47,562 nt of DNA from Deltaproteobacteria bacterium (GTDB lineage Bacteria; Desulfobacterota; Desulfobaccia; Desulfobaccales; 0-14-0-80-60-11). The DNA is taken from the NCBI GenBank assembly GCA_021813445.1, contig JAKAKP010000154.1:1-47562 (forward strand), in the 5' to 3' direction. Position numbers and translations under genes: made by a program. This document shows, in pieces, positions 31,884 to 39,068 of this stretch (the stretch's first letter is position 1; every line of letters begins with the position of its first letter). The notes beneath the pieces are model-generated. The model did no database searches and was not told the origin of the DNA. It was given only the letters and a program-made list of their open reading frames with translations.

Positions 31884-32075
31884 GGTCTTCGGTCTTTGGT
31901 CTTCGGTTAGGAAATTTGCTGAGTCAATAATCATGCAGCTTAAATTGGCAGGCTTGGTAAAGGAAGAATGACTTACACCAATTATTGATTTTAAATGAAG
32001 AAGCTATCTAACTAATGGGAAAATATTGCGACCTTAGAAAACAGAAAAAACCGAAAACCGGAGACCGAAGACTTT
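31884..32075. repeat. Inverted heptad arrays between rlmN and dksA (GGTCTTC/AAACCGA)
   Basis: Left array 31884-31911 (GGTCTTC, GGTCTTT, GGTCTTC, GGTTAGG). Right array 32048-32075 (AAACCGA, AAACCGG, AGACCGA, AGACTTT), its inverted counterpart. The right array ends two bases from the dksA stop codon. The left array ends nine bases from the rlmN start codon. The 136 bp between are AT-rich with no gene. Confidence 0.9.
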
Positions 32076-32077
32076 CT

Positions 32078-32440
32078 TCATTGTCCCCGGGACCGTTCCA
32101 GGGCTTCCTGCCGGGATTTGCAGGCGATGCACATGGTGGTCACCGGCCGGGCGATGAGGCGCTTTTCACTGATCTCGCCCCCGCAGATCTCGCAGTAGCC
32201 GTAGGTGCCGCTCTCAAGGCGCTCCATGGCCTCCCGGATCTTGGTGATCAGTTTGCGCTCCCGGTCCCGGATGCGCAGGGTGAAATTGCGGTCGGTCTCC
32301 AGGGTGGCCCGATCCGTGGGATCGGGAAAAGGGGAGGCCGCGCCGGTCATGTCCGTCCGGGTCTTATCGGCTTCGCCTAAAAGGGCGGCCAGACGTTGTT
32401 GTAATAGCTGGCGGAAAAATTCAATTCGGTCCGGTTCCAT
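32078..32440 (-). CDS. dksA: DksA/TraR-family RNA polymerase-binding regulator
   Basis: A 120-residue protein with a coiled-coil N-terminus, the tip-like PDPTDRA motif, LRIRDRERKLITKIREAM, and a four-cysteine zinc finger (YCEICGG, then MCIACK). DksA binds in the secondary channel of RNA polymerase and works with ppGpp in the stringent response. The ATG follows the moaC stop codon with no gap, so it is the last gene of an unknown-dnaJ-moaC-dksA operon. Confidence 0.93.
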   Translation of the reverse strand: MEPDRIEFFRQLLQQRLAALLGEADKTRTDMTGAASPFPDPTDRATLETDRNFTLRIRDRERKLITKIREAMERLESGTYGYCEICGGEISEKRLIARPVTTMCIACKSRQEALERSRGQ

Positions 32441-32962
32441 TTACCTGACTCCAACCTTTTCACATTCTACCAAATTTTCCTGGGTCTGCAAGCGCCGGTA
32501 GACCCCGCTGGCGCCACCGCTTTTTTCCTCCAATTGCAAGTTGTGAATGACCAAGCCCCGGTCCACGGCCTTGCACATGTCGTAGATGGTCAAGGCCGCC
32601 ACCGCCGCAGCCGTCAAAGCCTCCATCTCCACCCCGGTGCGACCGTAAGTGCGCACCCTGGCCTGTACGGTCACCGACAAGTGTTCCGGGTCAGGGGCGA
32701 AATCGATACTGATGCCGGTTAATGGGAGGGTGTGGCAGAGAGGAATAAGTTGGGCCGTGTTCTTGGCCGCCATGATGCCGGCGATCCGGGCTGCGGCCCA
32801 GACATCGCCTTTGGGCAGGCTGCCGGACATCAACAGAGGAAAAACCTTGGGACCCACGACGACGCGGCAAGAGGCCAGGGCCTGACGCTCGGTGTCGGGC
32901 TTGTCACCCACATCCACCATGCGCAGTTGGCCTTGCTCGTCCAAGTGGGTGAAATCGTTCAT
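32441..32962 (-). CDS. moaC: Cyclic pyranopterin monophosphate synthase MoaC
   Basis: Starting at the ATG at 32962 (GGAG six bases upstream) it has 173 residues. MoaC catalyses the second part of the first step of molybdenum cofactor synthesis, making cyclic pyranopterin monophosphate. Motifs: LDEQGQLRMVDVGDK, IAGIMAAKNTAQLIPLCHTL, VRTYGRTGVEMEALTA, TIYDMCKAVD. The catalytic Lys/His region is intact. No other moa genes are nearby. It is sandwiched between dnaJ (one base upstream) and dksA (zero bases downstream). Confidence 0.96.
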   Translation of the reverse strand: MNDFTHLDEQGQLRMVDVGDKPDTERQALASCRVVVGPKVFPLLMSGSLPKGDVWAAARIAGIMAAKNTAQLIPLCHTLPLTGISIDFAPDPEHLSVTVQARVRTYGRTGVEMEALTAAAVAALTIYDMCKAVDRGLVIHNLQLEEKSGGASGVYRRLQTQENLVECEKVGVR

Positions 32963-32963
32963 A

Positions 32964-33992
32964 TCAAGCTCCGGATAAGTGCTCCCGTTCCAGGCTGGCA
33001 AACTCTTCCAAAATCGCCTTCTGGCCCGGGCTCAGATCGGCGGGGGTGGTGACCACCACCTCCACCACCTGGTCTCCCGGGGGTTGATGAGGTCCGCCGG
33101 GGGCCCCGCCGCCCTCGAAACGGAAGACCTTGCCGCTTTGGGTGCCCCGGGGCAGGTCCAGGTCGCGGCCGCCGTCCAGGGTGGGGACGCGCACCTGCCC
33201 CCCCAGGGCTGCCTTAGCAAAGGAGACTTGCAGCCGGCAATGGAGATCGTTGCCCACCCGGGTGAAAAAGAGGTGGGGCTCCACGTGGATGATTATTTCC
33301 AGGTTGCCCGGAGGGCCGTTGCGGAAGCCCGGGCCGCCTTCCCCGGCGATGCGCAGCCTGGTGCCGTCTTCAACGCCAGGAGGAATCCGCAGATGGTATC
33401 GACGCGTCTCCCAGACGTGGCCCTCCCCGCCGCAATGGGAGCAGGCCTGGGCCGAGGTCTTGCCGAGTCCCTGGCAGCGCTCGCAGAGGGGGCCGAAGCG
33501 GAGCAGACCGGGCCCGCCTTTGCGGCCCCGTCCCTGGCAATCAGGGCAATCCTGGTAGGTGCCGCCAGGGGCCAGGCCGGTGGCCTGGCATTGCCGGCAA
33601 TCCAGGTCCCGGGGCACCTGGATGTCGATTTCCAGGCCGCGGATCGCCTCCAGAAAGGGGACCTGGAGGTCATAACGGAAATCGGCTCCAGGGGATTGCT
33701 GCAGAAAGGCGCCGCTGCTCTCGATCCCGAAGAATTCCTCAAAAACCTGCTTCTTGTTCCGGAAACGGGGCCGCACATAGGCCTGGGCCGCAGCCCGGCG
33801 GGGTTTGGACCTGGTCTGCCGCAGGGCCTCGTAAGCCTCTACCAGGAGGCGGAATTGGGCTGTGGCCTCCGGATCATCCGGGTGGTGATCGGGGTGGAAT
33901 TGCCAGGCCAGGGCCCGGTAGCGGCGCTGGATTTCCTCCCAGGTGGCCCGGGGCGAAACTCCTAAAATCCGGTAGTGATCCAGCGTGGCCAT
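32964..33992 (-). CDS. DnaJ-type co-chaperone with zinc-finger domain
   Basis: A 342-residue Hsp40. The J domain has FHPDHHPDD with HPD at 33-35. A short linker without a clear Gly/Phe-rich stretch leads to the four-repeat zinc domain (CRQCQATG, CPDCQGRG, CERCQGLG, CSHCGGEG). A C-terminal substrate-binding region follows (IPPGVEDGTRLRIAGEGGPG). It would stimulate DnaK ATPase. The combination of zinc domain and missing G/F region sets it apart from canonical DnaJ, and no dnaK or grpE gene is adjacent, so it is probably a secondary DnaJ. Operon with the unknown gene upstream (10 bp gap) and moaC downstream. Confidence 0.9.
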   Translation of the reverse strand: MATLDHYRILGVSPRATWEEIQRRYRALAWQFHPDHHPDDPEATAQFRLLVEAYEALRQTRSKPRRAAAQAYVRPRFRNKKQVFEEFFGIESSGAFLQQSPGADFRYDLQVPFLEAIRGLEIDIQVPRDLDCRQCQATGLAPGGTYQDCPDCQGRGRKGGPGLLRFGPLCERCQGLGKTSAQACSHCGGEGHVWETRRYHLRIPPGVEDGTRLRIAGEGGPGFRNGPPGNLEIIIHVEPHLFFTRVGNDLHCRLQVSFAKAALGGQVRVPTLDGGRDLDLPRGTQSGKVFRFEGGGAPGGPHQPPGDQVVEVVVTTPADLSPGQKAILEEFASLEREHLSGA

Positions 33993-34002
33993 GGTGTTCG
34001 GT

Positions 34003-34404
34003 TTAGTGGAGCGTTGGCTCCTCTGGCGGCTCGGTGCTCAAAGCCGCAGCCTTCTCGGTGTCGCCGGCCATCTCCCAGGCCCGGCGTGCGAATTGCACCT
34101 TGCCTAAGGCCATGGCCTTCTCGGCCACCCGGCGCCAAAGGTCCGGGTCCCAATTTTTCCCCAGCCGGCCCAAAAGGAAGGCGTCCCCGCTTTCCAGACA
34201 ATGGGCCCTGATCTTTTCCAGGCCTTCCTGATGGTTGCATTTCTGGAAGAACTCCAGGGCATCTTCCCACCATTCCAGGGCCAGGAATTTTTCTCCATAA
34301 TCCCGGCATAATTCCTGGCTTAAGTCTTTTTCGTTCAAAAGACGCCTTTTCTTTAAGCAGCCAGGCAGCCCCTGGGGCAATGACATTTTTGTCTTCAGGC
34401 TCAT
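34003..34404 (-). CDS. Hypothetical helical protein at the head of the dnaJ-moaC-dksA operon
   Basis: From the ATG at 34404 the protein is 133 residues, highly charged and helical. The central stretch (LALEWWEDALEFFQKCNHQEG, then LWRRVAEKAMALGKVQFARRAWEMAGDTEKAAAL) alternates helix pairs much like degenerate tetratricopeptide repeats. No membrane segment or metal motif is seen. It starts the four-gene transcript, ten bases ahead of the dnaJ start, and may be a client adaptor for the co-chaperone; that role is inferred from position only. Confidence 0.7.
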   Translation of the reverse strand: MSLKTKMSLPQGLPGCLKKRRLLNEKDLSQELCRDYGEKFLALEWWEDALEFFQKCNHQEGLEKIRAHCLESGDAFLLGRLGKNWDPDLWRRVAEKAMALGKVQFARRAWEMAGDTEKAAALSTEPPEEPTLH

Positions 34405-34516
34405 GATCACCACGTCTACTAAGGACTATCGATTATTTATAAAATATCCGGAGAGCGAAGTAAACTGGAATTTGCAAGGCCTGCAGGGCTAAGAAGAGGG
34501 GGGAGAAGGCAAAAAG

Positions 34517-34648
34517 ATTTAACCACCAAGACACAAAGACACAAAGGTTCACAAAGGAAAATCAAAAGCTTATGTCTTGGCACAGCCAAGACGTAAGTTT
34601 TCTTTATTCTTGGTGATTCTTTGTGTCCTTAGTGTCTTGGTGGTAAAT
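34517..34648. repeat. Nested inverted repeat (ACCACCAAGACAC family)
   Basis: Outer arms 34517-34534 and 34632-34648 pair with a one-base offset (ATTTAACCACCAAGACAC and the complement). An inner 8-bp stem, GTCTTGGC (34574-34581) with GCCAAGAC (34585-34592), has a 3-nt loop. The left arm contains ACACAAAG units with an 8-bp step. The element fills the 254-bp spacer before the PEBP gene. Confidence 0.8.
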
Positions 34649-34658
34649 CCTTCTCCCC

Positions 34659-35207
34659 TCAGCGGCCGAAGTGGCCGGTGATGGAGCCCGAAGCCAGGAC
34701 CTTGCCTTCCAAAGCCTTCTGAAAGGCAGTAAGGCTGGTCTGGCTGCCCAGGTCGAGCCGGGGCACGTTCAAGGCGTAGATGGTGGCCACATAGGGATGG
34801 TCGCCGGTGCCTTTGGGCGGCTGTGGCCCGCCATAGCCGGGAGCGCCGAAGGAGTTTTGCAGCTCCCGGGCCCCCGCAGGCATTTTCTTCCCGGATGCGC
34901 CTGCGGCCAGGCCATGGACGTCCGCGGGGATATTGATCACCAGCCAATGCACCCAGTTGCGGGCCACCTGGTGGTGATCGACCAAGGAGAGGACAAAGGA
35001 CTTGGTGCCCGGCGGCGCGTCCGTCCAACTCAGGGGCAGGGAGACATTTTGGCCCCCGGCCCCGGGCATGACGCAAGAAACGGGAATTTTGCCGCCATCG
35101 GTGAAGGCAGAGGATGTCAGTTTCATAACTGGTTCTCCATTACTTTTGGCGATAAAGAGGCAAAGAAAAAAGCCGATAAGTGCCAAGGGGAGCAAAAGCC
35201 GCTTCAT
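34659..35207 (-). CDS. Exported PEBP-family (YbhB/YbcL, Raf-kinase-inhibitor-like) protein
   Basis: From the ATG at 35207 the protein is 182 residues with a signal or anchor segment (MKRLLLPLALIGFFLCLFIA). The PEBP fold is clear: LTSSAFTDGGKIPVSC, SLPLSWTDAPPGTKSFVLSL with the ligand-site Asp, then NWVHWLVINIP and FGAPGYGGPQPPKGTGDHPY. Family members bind phospholipid headgroups or small anions; the bacterial role is not settled. The secreted form suggests a periplasmic function. It is transcribed in the same direction as the protease gene upstream but about 145 bp from it. Confidence 0.9.
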   Translation of the reverse strand: MKRLLLPLALIGFFLCLFIAKSNGEPVMKLTSSAFTDGGKIPVSCVMPGAGGQNVSLPLSWTDAPPGTKSFVLSLVDHHQVARNWVHWLVINIPADVHGLAAGASGKKMPAGARELQNSFGAPGYGGPQPPKGTGDHPYVATIYALNVPRLDLGSQTSLTAFQKALEGKVLASGSITGHFGR

Positions 35208-35352
35208 GCCGGGAACCCTCACTAATTTGAATTCTCTTCAAACTTGTAATATCGATTTGTCATTAAAGGAAAATTTGTAGCCGCACACACTGTTTGATTA
35301 CCATCTTCATGATAATCACGGTTACGGTCGTTGGCACGGAATAACTCGGAAT

Positions 35353-37167
35353 TTAATTTTCATTCAGCAGATTCAGCAAGATGCCGGTCAGGGAAGAAGA
35401 GCGCAGAATGTTCAGGCCTCTGTCGGCCATAACAATGCCATACCCGCCAACTTCGTTCCAGGTTGCTGGTGAAGGGAGGGCCGACTGGGTTAAGGCCTTG
35501 CGGATGTTGGCAATGGAGACGGTTCGATGGGCCGAAAGGAGCAAAGCCCCAATGGCCGCGGCGTGGGGCGCGGCCGCGGAGGTGCCGTAGAAGGGGTTGA
35601 ACCCCGGGGTGGCGGTGGCTACGCCATCCGCTGCGGTGATATCGGGCTTTAAGCGGACCCTGCCGCCGGTGGAGGAAAAATTCCCCGGGGTAATGGCCGA
35701 GCCGTCCGGATTATAAAAGATCCGCCGGGGACCATCGCTGGTAAAATCTTCCAAGGTCTCGGAACCGGTAAAGGAGGTGGTTCGCCCCTTGGCGCTGACC
35801 GCACTGACGCAAAACGCACGGTCCACGGTGTTATGCCCTCTGATGTTGCCTCGAGTGGTATATTGCAGGGTGCTGTCGTCGGCGATGAGATGAAGAAACC
35901 TGTCCGCAGCTCCTGACTTCTTGTTAATAAGCACAAAATACCCCGTGTAATCTTTTTTGAGCTTATTAATCTCAATATATTCACCAGGATCCTGAGTGCC
36001 GGTCTGGGGATCGGTGGAGGAGGCCTTAATAGTGCCTCTATCATCAACCACATAAAGATCATAATCATTATTGGATTTGCCGAGGGGATCGGACCAGAAG
36101 AGGGCGATGTATCCCGGATTCGTTAAAATTTTGTTAGTAACTACCCCGCTGGCAAAAGCGTGGGGATGGGAGAAGGAAGTGAAAGATCCCCCATCCACAT
36201 AATCCCCCTCCCAGGTGCCGGCGGTCCCTGCTTGTTTATTCCCGGAATTGCCTGCCGAGGAAAAATAGGCGACTCCGGCTGCCGTCACGGTGCTGACCGC
36301 CTGGGAGAGGACATCGTCCTGAAAAGGCGACTCATCGGGGTAACCGACATCATCCACAATCACTTTGCAGCCGGCATCTTTTAAGGCAATGATATTGTTG
36401 GCAAAACTTGCCGATCCCTCCCAGGCCGTGGCAAAGTAGAGGGAAGCCCCGGGGGCCAGATCGTAAACGATCTCCAGCATGGCCGTGCCTTCACCATTCG
36501 CGCCCGGATGATCCTGGAGGACGGTAACGACTGGAGGCAGGTCACCCGTGGCTTGCACCTGCTGGAGATAATCCACGGAATCGGAAATAACTCCGACTTT
36601 AATACCGGCGCCGTTATACCCTTTGCTGCGGACCACCGGAGCGTTGTGGGCCACGTCCCCTTCGGAAGTGTTGACTTTGCGGGTCGTGGCTTTGGCGGCG
36701 ATATTAATAAACTGCACGTCGGGATGCGCCGCAACCACTTCCACTGCGGTTATGGGGATGAGGGCGCGTATGGCCCGGTACTGCGGGAATTGATTGATGA
36801 TGGTGCCGCCGTTGGCAGTAATCGCAGAGAGAAGCGAATCAGTAACATTGGCCTTGATGTCCGTCAAAATTTCATTTTTGGGGGTGAGGACCACAGGGCT
36901 TTCAAGTTGAGGCAAGTTATCTACTTGATCTTTTAGCACTCTGGTGTGCAAGTACCGGATAATGTTGAAATTTACCTTTCTTTGCACCGGGGTGAGCGCT
37001 TCTTTTTCAGCTTTTAATATTTCCGCCTGTACCTGAAAATTTTGCATTGCCCCGGGTGCTAATTCTTGCCCATCCGCGGGGCCGGTACTTGACTGGAGAA
37101 CGATTAACAGCAACAGGCACTGCCAGGCGATTGATACCCAATAAGGAATTCTTACTTGTCTTTTCAT
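35353..37167 (-). CDS. Secreted S8/S53-like serine peptidase
   Basis: A 604-residue protein with an N-terminal signal segment (WVSIAWQCLLLLIVLQS). A subtilase-fold catalytic domain lies at about 185-550. The first catalytic Asp is in VGVISDS (Asp196), the oxyanion region is YFSSAGN, and the nucleophile is Ser530 in YGTSAAAPHAAA. Where subtilisins have HGT with the catalytic His, this protein has GEGTAMLEI (Glu226), and VDDVGY supplies Asp272/273. That is the Glu/Asp/Ser arrangement of sedolisin-like (S53-like) members. A beta-rich insert at about 345-435 resembles a pre-peptidase domain. GC content is lower than in the neighbours, perhaps reflecting transfer. Confidence 0.85.
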   Translation of the reverse strand: MKRQVRIPYWVSIAWQCLLLLIVLQSSTGPADGQELAPGAMQNFQVQAEILKAEKEALTPVQRKVNFNIIRYLHTRVLKDQVDNLPQLESPVVLTPKNEILTDIKANVTDSLLSAITANGGTIINQFPQYRAIRALIPITAVEVVAAHPDVQFINIAAKATTRKVNTSEGDVAHNAPVVRSKGYNGAGIKVGVISDSVDYLQQVQATGDLPPVVTVLQDHPGANGEGTAMLEIVYDLAPGASLYFATAWEGSASFANNIIALKDAGCKVIVDDVGYPDESPFQDDVLSQAVSTVTAAGVAYFSSAGNSGNKQAGTAGTWEGDYVDGGSFTSFSHPHAFASGVVTNKILTNPGYIALFWSDPLGKSNNDYDLYVVDDRGTIKASSTDPQTGTQDPGEYIEINKLKKDYTGYFVLINKKSGAADRFLHLIADDSTLQYTTRGNIRGHNTVDRAFCVSAVSAKGRTTSFTGSETLEDFTSDGPRRIFYNPDGSAITPGNFSSTGGRVRLKPDITAADGVATATPGFNPFYGTSAAAPHAAAIGALLLSAHRTVSIANIRKALTQSALPSPATWNEVGGYGIVMADRGLNILRSSSLTGILLNLLNEN

Positions 37168-37480
37168 AGGTTGTTCTCCTGGTGCCCTACAATTTGGAAC
37201 CCAAAGTGATGAGTGGTTTTCTCAATTAACAGCAACCGCTACCCACCACCAGGAATTATTGACGATACTACGTTGTTATTTATGGAGGGATTGGCAGCCA
37301 TTTCATAGGATGAAATTTTATAAAATTTATTCGCGCTGCCAATAATTCTCTAAAGGCTAAAAGGATAGCAAGAATTGCGATGGAAAGATACTGTTTTTAA
37401 AGGTGGATTTAATAAGAATTTCGGATAATTATTAATTGCTTAGAGCAGAAGGATTTCCGGGGGGGGCACCACCTGCCAGA
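37168..37480. other. AT-rich upstream region of the protease gene
   Basis: No gene is seen. The part next to the gene is AT-rich and likely holds its promoter. An 8-bp perfect stem, TTGGCAGC (37291-37298) with GCTGCCAA (37335-37342), encloses a second palindrome ATTTCAT/ATGAAAT. Confidence 0.5.
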
Positions 37481-37604
37481 GGCCAATGCAAAACCTCAAT
37501 TATCCCAATTTGTCATTCTGAGCGCCGCGAAGAATCTCGTATTTTCCAGGCGTTGAGATCCTTCACGGCGTTCAGGATGACAGAAAAAGTGGTTTTGCCA
37601 TGGC
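37481..37604. mobile_element. MITE-like palindromic element (CHSERSEE-type), copy 2
   Basis: Reverse complement of the 126-bp element at 11336-11461 with divergence: terminal parts GGCCAATGCAAAACCTC (37481) and GTGGTTTTGCCATGGC (37589), and the same internal TGTCATTCTGAGCG and CAGGATGACA arms. It directly abuts the next element. Confidence 0.82.
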
Positions 37605-37606
37605 TT

Positions 37607-37978
37607 CTAGTGTGACGTCCCAGAAATACCTTACAAAAGTTGCGCTGTCTTTCTCCCTCCCCCTTCGAGGGGGGGAGGGCCGGGCTGGGGGTGGCGTCTT
37701 TTGGCTGATTACAGCCACTTAGCCAAAGCCGCCCCCCTCACCCTAACCCTCTCCCCCGAGGCTCATCTTTACCCACAAGTTTCTGTAACTGGTGGCGCAG
37801 CCTTTCCAGGCTGCGCCGAAAAACTGCGCAGGCTGGAAAGCCTGCGCCACCAAAAGAAAGCTTTAAATCAACTACTTTCTGACTTATGGCTAATGCTCAG
37901 CCCCCGAGGGGAGAGGGAAAAATAATGGGCATATCCATAGGTAATTTTTTGTAACTTATTCCTGGGACGCCACACTAG
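37607..37978. mobile_element. 372-bp non-coding element with 33-bp terminal inverted repeats
   Basis: Positions 37607-37639 and 37946-37978 are inverted repeats matching at 28 of 33 bases by eye; both ends begin CTAGTGTG and continue CGTCCCAG. The interior holds no credible gene but several palindromes: a CCCTCCCCC/GGGGGAGGG run (about 37650-37680), GGCGCAGCC/GGCTGCGCC (37795-37818), GCGCAGGC/GCCTGCGC (37826-37850) and a CCCTCTCCCCCGAGG/CCCCGAGGGGAGAGGG pair. Parts of it recur at 4508-4672. It looks like a non-autonomous (MITE-like) composite element; no transposase is present. Confidence 0.8.
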
Positions 37979-38094
37979 TGCCTTTACCCTTGAGGTGGTA
38001 AGGCGGTTGGCATGATTTAGGGCTTCTTAAACTGATTTTGAGAAGAAAAATTGAAAGTTTCGGGAGGGGCAATCTTGGCCACAAGATAGAGAAA

Positions 38095-38442
38095 TCATTC
38101 TTTTTCCTCCAGGAATTGTTTCAGGGCCAGGGCGGCGTTGTGCTCTTCATCCCGGGCCGCATAGACCAAGGTGACGTTGCCGTTTTTGCCCTCTTGCTGG
38201 AGAAAGTCCGTCTCCCTTTGCTTCTCCGCCAGTTCCTGCCAGTAGCGCCGGCGAAACTCCGGCCACTTGGCGGGGTCGTGCCCGAACCAGCGGCGCAGCT
38301 CGGGGCTGGGGGCCACCTTTTTCAACCAGACGTCCAGGGCGGCTTGCTCCTTGGTGAAGCCCCGGGGCCAGAGGCGCTCCACCAGGACGCGCAAGCCGTC
38401 ATCCGGAGCCGGGGGCAGGTAGACGCGTTTGAGTTTGATCAT
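38095..38442 (-). CDS. DUF488-family protein
   Basis: A 115-residue protein with the family pattern: VYLPPAPDDGLRVLVERLWPRG near the start, LDVWLKKVAPSPELRRWFGHDPAKW, and TLVYAARDEEHNAALALKQFL near the end. The conserved Arg/Trp/His/Asp residues suggest a small catalytic or nucleic-acid-related pocket, but no reaction is established for DUF488. It is a single gene, downstream of the uspA operon terminator on the same strand. Confidence 0.9.
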   Translation of the reverse strand: MIKLKRVYLPPAPDDGLRVLVERLWPRGFTKEQAALDVWLKKVAPSPELRRWFGHDPAKWPEFRRRYWQELAEKQRETDFLQQEGKNGNVTLVYAARDEEHNAALALKQFLEEKE

Positions 38443-38494
38443 AAAAAAAAGATAATTTCGTCCGCGCCGGTATGCAAGGGCAAGCCGGGAAATG

Positions 38495-38521
38495 AAAAAG
38501 GCAACCCGCCAGGGTTGCCTT
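38495..38521 (-). terminator. Intrinsic terminator of the TSUP-TIGR02186-uspA operon
   Basis: On the minus strand, AAGGCAACCC pairs with GGGTTGCCTT (TGGC loop) and runs into five Ts, 74 bases after the uspA stop codon. Confidence 0.85.
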
Positions 38522-38594
38522 GGAGAATGGAGAAATGGAGAAGGAGGAGCGGTCCCAGGAGTCGGCCGCTCCCCGGAGATGTTCTGAGTCAGTC

Positions 38595-39068
38595 TTACCC
38601 TTCAGGCGGGGCCGCGGGCACCACCAGGATGGGTACGGACATGCCCCGGTGGGTCACTTCCCGGATTACCCGCTCCGTAGTGGAGCCCAGAATGTGGCGG
38701 CCGATGAAACCGTGCCCGTGGCTGGCCAGGACCAGAAATTTCACGGGCCCGGCGCCTTCCAAGTAATTAATGATGGCTTCGGAGATATCCTTCTCACTTT
38801 CCAGCATATGGGGGCGCACTTCCACCCCCGCTTTCTTGCCCCTTTCGGTGGCTTCGGCCAGCAGTTTTTTGGCGTAGTCCTCGGCCTCCTCTTTGAGGTG
38901 CCGGTCAATGAAGGCAAAATAACCGGCTTTGCGCAGTTGTATGACCGTGAGGACATCCACCGGCCTGGAGATCAGCCCGGCCAAGTACAGGGCGGTTTCC
39001 AAGGCTTCCCAGGACGGGGCCGACCCGTCAATCGCCACCGCGATGGGTTTGCCGTTTGCTTCGGCCAT
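38595..39068 (-). CDS. Universal stress protein (UspA family)
   Basis: A 157-residue Usp-fold protein: PIAVAIDGSAPSWEALETAL at the start, then LVLASHGHGFIGRHILGSTT and VPILVV. The last part carries the Gly-rich ATP-binding loop of ATP-type Usps (GHG then GST). It is cytosolic and usually dimeric, and modulates stress or transport responses. Its ATG overlaps the stop of the TIGR02186 gene by one base, so it is the third gene of the TSUP operon and may regulate the transporter. Confidence 0.93.
   Translation of the reverse strand: MAEANGKPIAVAIDGSAPSWEALETALYLAGLISRPVDVLTVIQLRKAGYFAFIDRHLKEEAEDYAKKLLAEATERGKKAGVEVRPHMLESEKDISEAIINYLEGAGPVKFLVLASHGHGFIGRHILGSTTERVIREVTHRGMSVPILVVPAAPPEG

Noticed and set aside
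37701-37925. Plus-strand frame containing PLTLTLSPE and LSPRGERE
   Set aside because: This is translated repeat DNA inside the 372-bp element; such peptides are typical artefacts of C-run/G-run repeats.
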